A DNA stretch of 7,143 bases from Dehalococcoidales bacterium (GTDB lineage Bacteria; Chloroflexota; Dehalococcoidia; Dehalococcoidales; UBA2162). Where the stretch lies: positions 684,416-691,558 of the forward strand of contig CP070645.1 in NCBI GenBank assembly GCA_020354275.1. The letters are read 5' to 3'. The position numbers and the translations under genes were made by a program. The notes beneath the pieces were generated by a model. The model was not told the origin of the DNA. It searched no databases and saw only the letters and a program-made list of their open reading frames with translations. This document shows, one piece after another, positions 1 through 5,406 of the stretch. Numbering within the stretch: position 1 is the stretch's first letter; each line of letters starts with the position of its first letter.

Positions 1-899
1 CATGGGAGTTTTTCGATCTCGCTGGTTACTTCCAGGAGATAGGCGTCAGCGCCGTCACCATAACTGGCGACAAGGATTTTATCTCCCGGTTTGGCCTCCT
101 CCAGGGCAGCAATAAATAACATCGGGGTAAAAGCGGCACCGGTATCGCCCATCTTACCAAATAGTGGGTCCTGAACCTGCGCCGGGTCCAGACCGAGTTG
201 CCTGACCATCTCACCGTGCCTTCTGGCATTGGGGCCGTAGATGGCTGCTTTAGTGATGTCCTTAATATTCATATTTAGCTTCTGCATAAGCCCGTCAATT
301 GCTTCGGGGAGAATCTTGAGATAACCGGTCTGATAGACCCACCGGTCTTCCCATGTTCGGACATTAGTATCACCGGCAGCCCGCCAGCTATCCATTATTT
401 CGTCAGAGATGGAATAGCTGCCAACTACATTGGCAATGATACCGTTGCTGCCAAAGAGAAGAGCAGCGGCACCATCTCCGGTGCTCTGGTCAATCTCGGT
501 CCCGCGGTCGCCGGTGCGAGCATCGGCAACAGTCACCATAACCTGCTTGGCGCTTCCACCAGCTATGGCATCTAGAGCTGACCTCATTGCTAAGGTGCCG
601 GCCCGCAGGGAGTTGGTAATATCGTTAGTAAGGATATTCCTGCCTAAATCAACAGCTGCGGCAACAATAGATGCCCCTTGCTTTTCGATATAAGGAGAGG
701 TGGTTGTAGCAAAAATTAGAGCGTCAATGGCATCACGGTCGCTGCCGTTTATGCAATCGAAGCCAGCGGCTACCGCCATAGTTATGCTGTCTTCATCGAA
801 ATTGCATACCGCTTTTTCGATTGGCATACCCCATCCCGCGGTCTCCCTGCCCAGTCTATACCGCGGTAAATATGCTCCATACGATACAATACCAGCCAT
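1..899 (-). CDS. HMG-CoA synthase-like thiolase-fold protein, 3' partial, catalytic residues substituted
   Basis: The 299 residues visible start at an ATG preceded by a strong AAGGAGG (904-910) four bases away; the C-terminal end lies beyond the left edge. The protein reads as a thiolase-fold, HMG-CoA synthase family member: N-terminal GAYLPRYR, a strand ending FATTTSPY (63-70), the nucleophile-elbow segment NSLRAGT (96-102), GDGAAA (141-146), YGPNAR (221-226), GDTGAA (251-256) and GDGADA (281-286). In catalytic relatives the elbow is CxAGT, preceded by a Glu or Thr loop and followed by a His in HxxN and an Asn in GNT. Here these are Ser97, Thr66, Tyr221 and Asp252. The C-terminal GDGADA segment resembles members fused to, or paired with, a DUF35/OB-fold acyl-CoA-binding domain, which could lie just outside the window. 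The fold assignment is good. Any reaction is unknown, and condensing activity looks unlikely. Confidence 0.85.
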   Translation of the reverse strand, partial: MAGIVSYGAYLPRYRLGRETAGWGMPIEKAVCNFDEDSITMAVAAGFDCINGSDRDAIDALIFATTTSPYIEKQGASIVAAAVDLGRNILTNDITNSLRAGTLAMRSALDAIAGGSAKQVMVTVADARTGDRGTEIDQSTGDGAAALLFGSNGIIANVVGSYSISDEIMDSWRAAGDTNVRTWEDRWVYQTGYLKILPEAIDGLMQKLNMNIKDITKAAIYGPNARRHGEMVRQLGLDPAQVQDPLFGKMGDTGAAFTPMLFIAALEEAKPGDKILVASYGDGADAYLLEVTSEIEKLP

Positions 900-963
900 T
901 TCTCCTCCTTATGATTGTGTTCTCACCGGGAGATGTTCACTCATCCCTTGTTTTAGCCCCCAT

Positions 964-992
964 ACATTACTACTAAGTAAAATCGATGTCAA
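964..992 (-). promoter_or_regulatory. Candidate sigma-70 promoter of the HMG-CoA synthase-like gene
   Basis: On the minus strand TTGACA (987-992, perfect -35) is followed after 17 bases by TAATGT (964-969), which keeps the T, A and final T that matter most in a -10 box. The -35 contains the rplA stop codon. It would give a leader of about 55 bases before the ATG at 899. No terminator with a T-run is seen between rplA and this gene, so read-through from the ribosomal operon is also possible. Confidence 0.5.
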
Positions 993-1702
993 CTAGAGCT
1001 TAGTGAGAGGGTTGGTTTGAGGTCCAGCTTAATGCCAGCCCCCATCGTGGTTGATATTGAGGCGGTTTTGATGTATTGTCCCTTGGCTCCACTGGGTTTT
1101 GCCTTGACCACTGCCTCTACTACTGCGGTGAGGTTCTCCAAGAGTTTGTCATTGTCGAAACTGATTTTGCCTATGGGCACATGGATGATTGCCGTCCTGT
1201 CCAGTCTGAATTCGACTTGACCCTTGCGGGCGTCTTCAATTGCCCTGGTCAGGTCTCCAGCGGCCACCACCGTTCCGGTTCTGGGGTTGGGCATTAGCCC
1301 TCGCCTCCCCAGGATTCTGCCCAGTTTGCCTACCTTGCCCATCATGTCAGGGGTGGCAATAGCGGTGTCAAACTCAAGCCAGCCGTTTTCAATTTTTTCT
1401 ATCAGTTCATCATCACCGACATAGTCAGCACCAGCCGATTCGGCGATTCTTACCGCTTCCCCCTGGGCGAGAACCAGAACCCTGACCTTCTTGCCTAACC
1501 CGTGCGGTAGCAGGGTAACGCCACGTACCTGCTGGGTGGCATTTCGCGGGTCAAGCCCCATCCGCAGGTGCAGTTCGACGGTCTCATCAAACTTGGTGTG
1601 AACCATCTCTTTGGCCAGTTCAATGGCCTCTTCAGGGGAGTAGGTTTTTGCCTTGTCTAGGACTTTGACCGCTTCCTGATATTTTTTACCGCGTCTCGTC
1701 AT
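989..1702 (-). CDS. rplA: 50S ribosomal protein L1
   Basis: The 237-residue protein is of usual L1 length. It binds 23S rRNA at the L1 stalk, where it helps release deacylated tRNA from the E site; in many bacteria it also represses its own operon by binding mRNA. Diagnostic stretches are GKKYQEAVKVLDKAKTYSPE near the start, FDETVELHLRMGLDPR (38-53), the domain II core with GKLGRILGRRGLMPNPR (125-141) and GTVV (143-146), and the C-terminal KPSGAKGQYIK (202-212) followed by ISTTMGAGI. Its ATG overlaps the rplK stop by four bases (ATGA, 1699-1702), which suggests translational coupling. The tail after GAGIKLDL is slightly longer than usual and ends in a serine-rich LSLSSS. rplJ does not follow. 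Confidence 0.97.
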   Translation of the reverse strand: MTRRGKKYQEAVKVLDKAKTYSPEEAIELAKEMVHTKFDETVELHLRMGLDPRNATQQVRGVTLLPHGLGKKVRVLVLAQGEAVRIAESAGADYVGDDELIEKIENGWLEFDTAIATPDMMGKVGKLGRILGRRGLMPNPRTGTVVAAGDLTRAIEDARKGQVEFRLDRTAIIHVPIGKISFDNDKLLENLTAVVEAVVKAKPSGAKGQYIKTASISTTMGAGIKLDLKPTLSLSSS

Positions 1703-2130
1703 TTTTCCTGCTCTACCTCAATCCCCATGCTGCGGGCGGTGCCTTCTATAATTCGCTCTGCCCCTTCGATGGTAGTTGCATTAAGGTCTTTAGCCTTTAA
1801 TTCGGCGATTTCACGGAGCTGGTCCCGGGATAACAGCCCAACCTTGGAAATACCGGCAGTGCCCGATCCCTTTTCCAGATCCAGTGCCTTCTTTAACAAA
1901 TCGGTTGTTGGTGGTGTTTTGGTAATGAAAGTGAAAGTACGGTCTTCAAAGATGGTTATTTCGGCAGGGATTATTGAACCGGTCTGCGTTGCGGTACGGT
2001 CATTATACTCCTTGCAGAAGCCCATAATGTTAATACCGTGCTGTCCCAGTGCTGATCCTACCGGTGGTGCCGGGTTCGCATTACCGGCCGGGATCTGCAG
2101 TGTTACCACGGCTTTTATCTTCTTTGCCAC
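1699..2130 (-). CDS. rplK: 50S ribosomal protein L11
   Basis: L11 forms the base of the GTPase-associated stalk on 23S rRNA, contacting elongation factors and, in stringent-response bacteria, the RelA system. The 143 residues match the family length. Seen are the N-terminal domain with LQIPAGNANPAPPVGSALGQ (11-30) and the linker-hinge prolines, then the rRNA-binding C-terminal domain with TRDQ-like SRDQLREIAELKAKDLNA (101-118) and the closing EGAERIIEGTARSMGI (122-137). The start is GTG (2128-2130), supported by AGGAGA at 2136-2141 five bases upstream and by the universal MAKKIKA N-terminus. It lies 36 bases after nusG and overlaps rplA by four bases, so the three are probably one transcript. 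Confidence 0.97.
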   Translation of the reverse strand: MAKKIKAVVTLQIPAGNANPAPPVGSALGQHGINIMGFCKEYNDRTATQTGSIIPAEITIFEDRTFTFITKTPPTTDLLKKALDLEKGSGTAGISKVGLLSRDQLREIAELKAKDLNATTIEGAERIIEGTARSMGIEVEQEK

Positions 2131-2166
2131 TTGATTCTCCTGTATATATTAGAATTTATAAAGGGT

Positions 2167-2712
2167 TCAAAGCTTCTCTACCTGCAGGAAGTCCAGTTCT
2201 ACAGGTGTCTCACGGCCAAAGAGGGTTAGGAGCACTTTTACCTTACCTTTTCCGGCGCTTATCTCATCTACTGTTCCGACAAAGTCGGTAAAGGGGCCAT
2301 CAGTTACCCTGACACTCTGGCCTTGCTTGAAGCCTACCTTGATACTCGGTGCTTCAGTGGTCATCTGTTTTATAATGACGTCAATTTCCGTCTCCTGTAA
2401 GGGGACAGGCTTACCGCCACTACCGACAAAACCGGTGACCCCCGGGGTATTGCGGACTATATTCCAGTTATTGTCACTCATCTTCATCTGTACGAGGACA
2501 TAACCGGGCAATATCTTTTTGGCTACCGTACGCCTCTGGCCGCTTTTGACCTCAACCTCGTCCTCGGTGGGGACAACTACTTCCCCGATCTCCTCACTGG
2601 CGTCCATGAGCTTAATCCGCTGCTCCAGATTCTTTTTTACGCGTTCCTCATGCCCGGAGTAGGTGTGAATTACAAACCAGTTTTTTTCGTCTTCGCCCAA
2701 CAACAACCTCAT
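2167..2712 (-). CDS. nusG: Transcription termination/antitermination factor NusG
   Basis: NusG binds the RNA polymerase clamp through its NGN domain and, in well-studied bacteria, the ribosome (S10) or Rho through its KOW domain. The 181 residues show the NGN domain from NWFVIHTYSGHEERVK (11-26) through KKILPGYVLVQM (65-76) and NTPGVTGFVG (88-97), then the KOW domain with GQSVRVTDGPFTDFVGTV (131-148) and the terminal VELDFLQVEKL. The chosen ATG (2710-2712) has no clear Shine-Dalgarno upstream. Three consecutive TTG codons follow at residues 3-5, and the AGG at codon 2 could serve the third (2698-2700), giving a 177-residue protein. Either start leaves the NGN domain whole. It follows secE by 72 bases, a conserved pairing. 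Confidence 0.97.
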   Translation of the reverse strand: MRLLLGEDEKNWFVIHTYSGHEERVKKNLEQRIKLMDASEEIGEVVVPTEDEVEVKSGQRRTVAKKILPGYVLVQMKMSDNNWNIVRNTPGVTGFVGSGGKPVPLQETEIDVIIKQMTTEAPSIKVGFKQGQSVRVTDGPFTDFVGTVDEISAGKGKVKVLLTLFGRETPVELDFLQVEKL

Positions 2713-2784
2713 CTATAAATATACTTAATTCTTAATGGATATAAGATATTGTACGGTAGGCTGGAAAGCTGCGGTTTATGACTG

Positions 2785-3003
2785 TTATCCACCAATGAAA
2801 ACATCATTAACCAGTCTGGTAAAACCGTAATCAAGAACACCAAGAATCAGACCCACTATGATTGTGATGATCAGCACCAGGGTTGTTAGGTAGATAACTT
2901 CTTGTCTGGTCAACCAGACTACCTTTTTCAGTTCTCCGTAAATATCAGTAATGAATCTGAATCTTGCTTTTCCCTGCTTAGCAGTAGTACTCTGTGACGT
3001 CAT
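2785..3003 (-). CDS. secE: Preprotein translocase subunit SecE
   Basis: SecE is the small essential clamp subunit of the SecYEG channel in the cytoplasmic membrane. The 72-residue product is the short single-span form usual outside Enterobacteria. A polar, basic N-terminal segment (1-20) leads into the family signature GELKKVVWLTRQEV (23-36), an amphipathic helix at the membrane surface, and then one hydrophobic helix at about 38-59 (YLTTLVLIITIIVGLILGVL). A short polar tail ends in FIGG. The ATG at 3001-3003 has only a weak ribosome-binding site. Its position directly before nusG supports the call strongly. Confidence 0.96.
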   Translation of the reverse strand: MTSQSTTAKQGKARFRFITDIYGELKKVVWLTRQEVIYLTTLVLIITIIVGLILGVLDYGFTRLVNDVFIGG

Positions 3004-3022
3004 GGCTTTACACTCTAATTAT

Positions 3023-3089
3023 TGGTGCCGGAAGTAAATAAACTACCCCGGAACACCACTATTACCTACCATCGTAATTTCCAGCACCA
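3023..3089 (-). other. Long stem-loop between rpmG and secE
   Basis: In the minus-strand transcript, UGGUGCUGGAA (3079-3089) can pair with UUCCGGCACCA (3023-3033): eleven pairs with a single G-U wobble, closing a loop of 45 bases. Inside the loop ATTAC and GTAAT can form a further short stem. In the opposite strand the wobble would be a C-A mismatch, so the structure favours the operon transcript. No T-run follows, so it is not a classical terminator. It could be an RNase III processing site, an mRNA-protein binding site or a tRNA relic; the 3' arm ends in ACCA, but no anticodon or T-arm is recognisable. Confidence 0.45.
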
Positions 3090-3121
3090 GCCTGGATTGA
3101 TACCATTGATTATATTCTACT

Positions 3122-3289
3122 CTATCTCACTTCCCTATGAGCTTGATGAGTACGGCAACGGGGGCAGAACTTGTTAAGCTCTAACCGTTGAGTATCGTTT
3201 CTTCTGTTCTTGGTGGTGGTATATGTCCTCTCCTTGCATTCGGTGCAGGCGAGGTGAATAATTACTCTGGACTCGCTTTTTTTAGCCAT
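3122..3289 (-). CDS. rpmG: 50S ribosomal protein L33
   Basis: The 55-residue protein is a small component of the large subunit near the E site. The sequence begins MAKKSESRVIIHLACTECK and contains the family core TYTTTKNRRNDTQRLELNKF (23-41). Two cysteine pairs, Cys15/Cys18 and Cys42/Cys45, make it the zinc-ribbon C+ form, the type that is usually exchanged for a cysteine-free paralogue under zinc limitation in bacteria that carry both. The ATG lies only two bases after the tuf stop codon with no good Shine-Dalgarno of its own, so translation probably depends on ribosomes finishing tuf. The L33 between tuf and secE is a common arrangement in Gram-positive-like and Chloroflexota genomes. Confidence 0.95.
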   Translation of the reverse strand: MAKKSESRVIIHLACTECKERTYTTTKNRRNDTQRLELNKFCPRCRTHQAHREVR

Positions 3290-3291
3290 CT

Positions 3292-4494
3292 CTATTCGAT
3301 AATACGGCTTATTGTCCCTGCACCTACCGTTTTTCCTCCCTCACGAATTGCGAAGCGCAGGCCTGTTTCTAAAGCTACCGGATAAATAAGCTTGATCTTC
3401 ATTGTTACATTATCGCCAGGCATTGCCATTTCCATTCCTTCTGGAAGGTCAATGCTGCCGGTGATATCAGTAGTTCTGATATAGAACTGTGGCTTATACC
3501 CGTTAAAGAAGGGTGTATGCCTGCCTCCCTCCTCCCTGCTCAGTATGTATACCTCCGCTTCGGCAGAGGTGTGTGGCTTTATGGAACCAGGGGCAGCGAT
3601 TACCTGACCTCTTTCTATCTCGTCACGGTCAATGCCTCTGAGCAAGATACCTACTGCGTCGCCGGGTTCAGCTTCATCTAAGGTTTTATGGAACATTTCC
3701 AGGCTGGTAGCCACCGTTCGGCGCGGCTCATGATGCAGTCCTACAATCTCAACCTCTTCACCGGCCTTGATAATACCCCTTTCGACCCTTCCGGTGGGTA
3801 CCGTGCCCCTACCTTTGATACTAAAGACATCTTCTATTGGCATCAGGAAAGGCTGGTCCTTGGGGCGTACCGGTGTTGGAATATAATCATCTACCGCCTC
3901 CATCAGTTTCCAGATAGGGCCACACCATTCACAATCCTTTTTGCCGCAGCCGCATTCCAGGGCTTTAAGGGCACTTACCCGTATTACCGGAACCTCGTCC
4001 CCGGGGAACTTGTATTTCGAGAGTAATTCTCTTATTTCCATTTCTACCAGTTCCAGGAGTTCCTCATCTTCCATGGCATCTACTTTATTAAGGGCAACAA
4101 CAATATAAGGAACCTCTACCTGCCGGGCAAGCAGGACATGCTCCCTGGTCTGTGGCATGGGGCCATCGGGAGCACTGACGACCAGTATTGCCCCGTCCAT
4201 CTGAGCAGCTCCGGTTATCATATTCTTAATAAAGTCAGCGTGCCCCGGGCAGTCGATATGAGCATAGTGTCGCTTTTCCGTTTCATACTCGACATGGGCG
4301 ATAGCAATCGTTAGCCCTCGGGCCTTTTCTTCAGGAGCATTATCAATACTATCAAAAGAGCGAAAGCCGGTAGTACCTTCTTTCGATAATGCCAGTGTTA
4401 TCGCTGAAGTTAAGGTTGTTTTACCATGGTCAACATGACCGATGGTGCCCACATTACAGTGTGGTTTGGTCCTCGTAAATTTCTGTTTAGCCAT
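3292..4494 (-). CDS. tuf: Translation elongation factor EF-Tu
   Basis: This 400-residue GTPase delivers aminoacyl-tRNA to the ribosomal A site. G-domain motifs are GHVDHGKT (19-26), switch I RGLTI (59-63), DCPGH (81-85, with the catalytic His85), NKVD (136-139) and SAL (174-176). Domain II follows from about residue 211 with GRGTVPTGRVERG (228-240), and domain III ends in VGAGTISRIIE. Full length and the start are clear: GGGAGGA at 4499-4505 lies four bases before the ATG. Odd features are a cysteine-rich insert CGCGKKDCEWCG (181-192) where most EF-Tus have a short acidic turn, switch I reading TIAIAH where TINTAH or TINTSH is usual, and Pro233 where Val or Ala is usual. It sits 20 bases after tRNA-Thr and two bases before rpmG. 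Confidence 0.98.
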   Translation of the reverse strand: MAKQKFTRTKPHCNVGTIGHVDHGKTTLTSAITLALSKEGTTGFRSFDSIDNAPEEKARGLTIAIAHVEYETEKRHYAHIDCPGHADFIKNMITGAAQMDGAILVVSAPDGPMPQTREHVLLARQVEVPYIVVALNKVDAMEDEELLELVEMEIRELLSKYKFPGDEVPVIRVSALKALECGCGKKDCEWCGPIWKLMEAVDDYIPTPVRPKDQPFLMPIEDVFSIKGRGTVPTGRVERGIIKAGEEVEIVGLHHEPRRTVATSLEMFHKTLDEAEPGDAVGILLRGIDRDEIERGQVIAAPGSIKPHTSAEAEVYILSREEGGRHTPFFNGYKPQFYIRTTDITGSIDLPEGMEMAMPGDNVTMKIKLIYPVALETGLRFAIREGGKTVGAGTISRIIE

Positions 4495-4514
4495 TTCATC
4501 CTCCCTTTATACCG

Positions 4515-4587
4515 AGCCCACAACCAGATTCGAACTGGTGACCCCGTTCTTACCAAGAACGTGCTCTACCTGCTGAGCTATGTGGGC
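4515..4587 (-). tRNA. tRNA-Thr (anticodon GGT)
   Basis: A complete 73-base cloverleaf: acceptor GCCCACA/TGTGGGC, D stem GCTC/GAGC with the GG pair in its loop, anticodon stem CGTTC/GAACG with loop TTGGTAA (anticodon GGT), T stem ACCAG/CTGGT with loop TTCGAAT, and discriminator T. The 3' CCA is not encoded (CGG follows), so it must be added after processing. It reads codons ACC and ACT. It is the first gene of the transcript, 20 bases before tuf; Escherichia coli has the same arrangement, where thrT with this anticodon precedes tufB-secE-nusG-rplKA. Confidence 0.97.
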
Positions 4588-4603
4588 ACACTATACGAAG
4601 CTA

Positions 4604-4632
4604 ATTGTAGGGTAAATAAAATGAAAAGTCAA
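4604..4632 (-). promoter_or_regulatory. Main promoter of the tRNA-Thr/tuf/rplA operon
   Basis: On the minus strand TTGACT (4627-4632) and TACAAT (4604-4609) are separated by exactly 17 bases, each five of six to consensus, and the spacer is AT-rich. Transcription would start around 4597, about ten bases before the tRNA 5' end at 4587. It is the only strong promoter seen upstream of the operon and probably drives all seven genes. Confidence 0.8.
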
Positions 4633-4661
4633 TGTAACGTTCCAGGGTGGAACGTACATTG
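4630..4661. promoter_or_regulatory. 32-bp inverted repeat overlapping the operon -35 box
   Basis: CAATGTAACGTTCCA (4630-4644), three central bases GGG, then TGGAACGTACATTG (4648-4661) form an almost perfect dyad whose only defect is one extra A in the first arm. Its edge shares three bases with the -35 box. Position suggests an operator. Alternatively, in minus-strand RNA it is a hairpin followed by a T-rich stretch and could weakly terminate transcripts from the gene at 4906-5259; the T-run is interrupted and not adjacent to the stem, so this is less convincing. Confidence 0.55.
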
Positions 4662-4905
4662 AAATATGACATAGAAAGTCAAACTCAATAAAACATATTA
4701 CAATAAGAATTAGACATAAGTCAAGAAGAAAGGAGACTGAGAAGTTATGGGTAAATTGTGTGAGATGGTGAATTTAAATTTATCAATCATTACTTGTTGG
4801 ATTGACGGTGTCTCTACTAACGCCTTCATGTTCAAATTATGAATAAAGACTCCGGGTAGGTAGTTGCCCAGCATAAGGATTTCCCGGTATATCTATGGTG
4901 AATGT
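4662..4905. other. AT-rich spacer with no convincing gene
   Basis: Together with the promoter region this is a gap of about 318 bases between genes read in the same direction. It holds a short plus-strand frame (4747-4842, 31 codons, beginning MGKLCEMVNL) with AAGGAG at 4730-4735, eleven bases upstream, but without a good promoter or recognisable product. Also visible are the palindrome AATTTAAATT (4771-4780) and weak complementarity CCGGG (4852-4856)/CCCGG (4883-4887) just after the end of the 117-residue gene, which lacks a T-run and is a poor terminator. Nothing else is seen. Confidence 0.4.
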
Positions 4906-5259
4906 TTAGTTAATATGGACCCGCTTCTTACGGAGATAGATTTTACCGCCGCTGAAGATGTGCCCTTCAAAGCGGATAAGGTCAGGATACTTATCAAGGT
5001 CACTGTGGTGCTTAATAACGATGTTCTGTTGGTCTGCCATTATACGGTCATAAAGGCGGATATAATGTACTGGCAATCTCCCCAGCCAGCCGGGACAGCT
5101 GATATATTGCAGGGACGCCATTTCTCTGGGGTGGAGATAGAATTGCCTCTCAAGGTAGGGTAACATGTTTTTTGGCCATTTCCGGTAGCTTTTTATATCA
5201 GCCGGTCTTTTACCCCATTTAATAACCCTGGTAATTATTTCGCCACTGAGTATTGCCAT
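4906..5259 (-). CDS. Hypothetical basic 117-residue protein
   Basis: I do not recognise this protein. It is supported as a real gene by AAGGAGG seven to eight bases before the ATG at 5257-5259 and by a good promoter at 5284-5312. The product has about 21 Lys/Arg against 10 Asp/Glu, six His and one Cys (55), with no signal peptide or membrane helix. Visible segments are an N-terminal MAILSGEIITRVIKWGKRPADI, a tryptophan/proline-rich middle (WPKNMLPYLERQF, 28-40; CPGWLGRLPVHYI, 55-67) and a C-terminal half with alternating hydrophobic residues suggestive of beta strands (IVIKHHSDLD, 80-89; HIFSGGKIYLRKKR, 100-113). The first residues recall the start of dCTP deaminases, but none of that family's later motifs appear. 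It is divergent from the DUF5343 gene, sharing a 202-base control region. Confidence 0.7.
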   Translation of the reverse strand: MAILSGEIITRVIKWGKRPADIKSYRKWPKNMLPYLERQFYLHPREMASLQYISCPGWLGRLPVHYIRLYDRIMADQQNIVIKHHSDLDKYPDLIRFEGHIFSGGKIYLRKKRVHIN

Positions 5260-5283
5260 TTCAGTTCCCCTCCTTGTTTTATA

Positions 5284-5312
5284 CCTATAGCACGTAGCTT
5301 ATTAAGTGCCAA
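5284..5312 (-). promoter_or_regulatory. Promoter of the 117-residue gene
   Basis: On the minus strand TTGGCA (5307-5312) and TATAGG (5284-5289) are 17 bases apart, and TGC directly before the -10 gives an extended -10 element. Transcription would begin near 5277, about 18 bases before the ATG and just ahead of the ribosome-binding site. An overlapping alternative uses TTGACC (5320-5325) as -35, but its -10 is poorer. Confidence 0.6.
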
Positions 5313-5319
5313 AAGGACT

Positions 5320-5344
5320 GGTCAAATTTTGTCCTGATTTGTCC
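5320..5344. repeat. Spaced TTTGTCC repeats next to the 117-residue gene promoter
   Basis: TTTGTCC occurs at 5328-5334 and again at 5338-5344, exactly one helical turn (10 bp) apart, and a one-mismatch inverted copy (GGTCAAA, 5320-5326) adjoins them. The group lies just upstream of the minus-strand -35 box at 5307-5312, a position where an activator or repressor could act. The copies are short, so chance is possible. Confidence 0.35.
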
Positions 5345-5371
5345 ACGATGGTTCCAGACTATCCTGAATAT

Positions 5372-5399
5372 GGTATTTTCGTTTTCTTCCGAAAATACC
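5372..5399. promoter_or_regulatory. Perfect 10-bp-arm inverted repeat upstream of the DUF5343 promoter
   Basis: GGTATTTTCG (5372-5381) and CGAAAATACC (5390-5399) are perfect reverse complements around an eight-base centre. The dyad ends seven bases before the plus-strand -35 box and lies upstream of both divergent transcription starts, so it would act as DNA rather than as RNA: a likely binding site for a dimeric regulator controlling one or both divergent genes. Confidence 0.55.
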
Positions 5400-5406
5400 G
5401 CAGTAA

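Noticed and set aside
911..988. Rho-independent terminator after rplA
   Set aside because: Only a bulged six-pair hairpin is possible (GGGATGA with TCTCCC) and no T-run follows.
1727..2134. Plus-strand open frame of 135 codons across rplK
   Set aside because: It is the antisense shadow of L11, which is certain from its motifs; the same holds for plus-strand frames over rplA, nusG, tuf and the thiolase-fold gene.
2681..2687. A7 run near the start of nusG, and another in rpmG codons 2-5, as programmed slippage sites
   Set aside because: Both frames are intact and of normal length, and there is no downstream structure or alternative product to suggest recoding.
2713..2784. Internal nusG promoter using TACAAT in the secE-nusG gap
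   Set aside because: No -35 resemblance lies 16-18 bases upstream of the TACAAT.
3023..3089. Intact tRNA-Trp before secE
   Set aside because: No CCA anticodon loop, D-arm or TTCGA T-loop can be drawn; only the terminal ACCA and a long stem are tRNA-like.
4864..5163. Plus-strand frame of 99 codons opposite the 117-residue gene
   Set aside because: It has no ribosome-binding site or promoter, whereas the minus-strand frame has AAGGAGG and a well-placed promoter.
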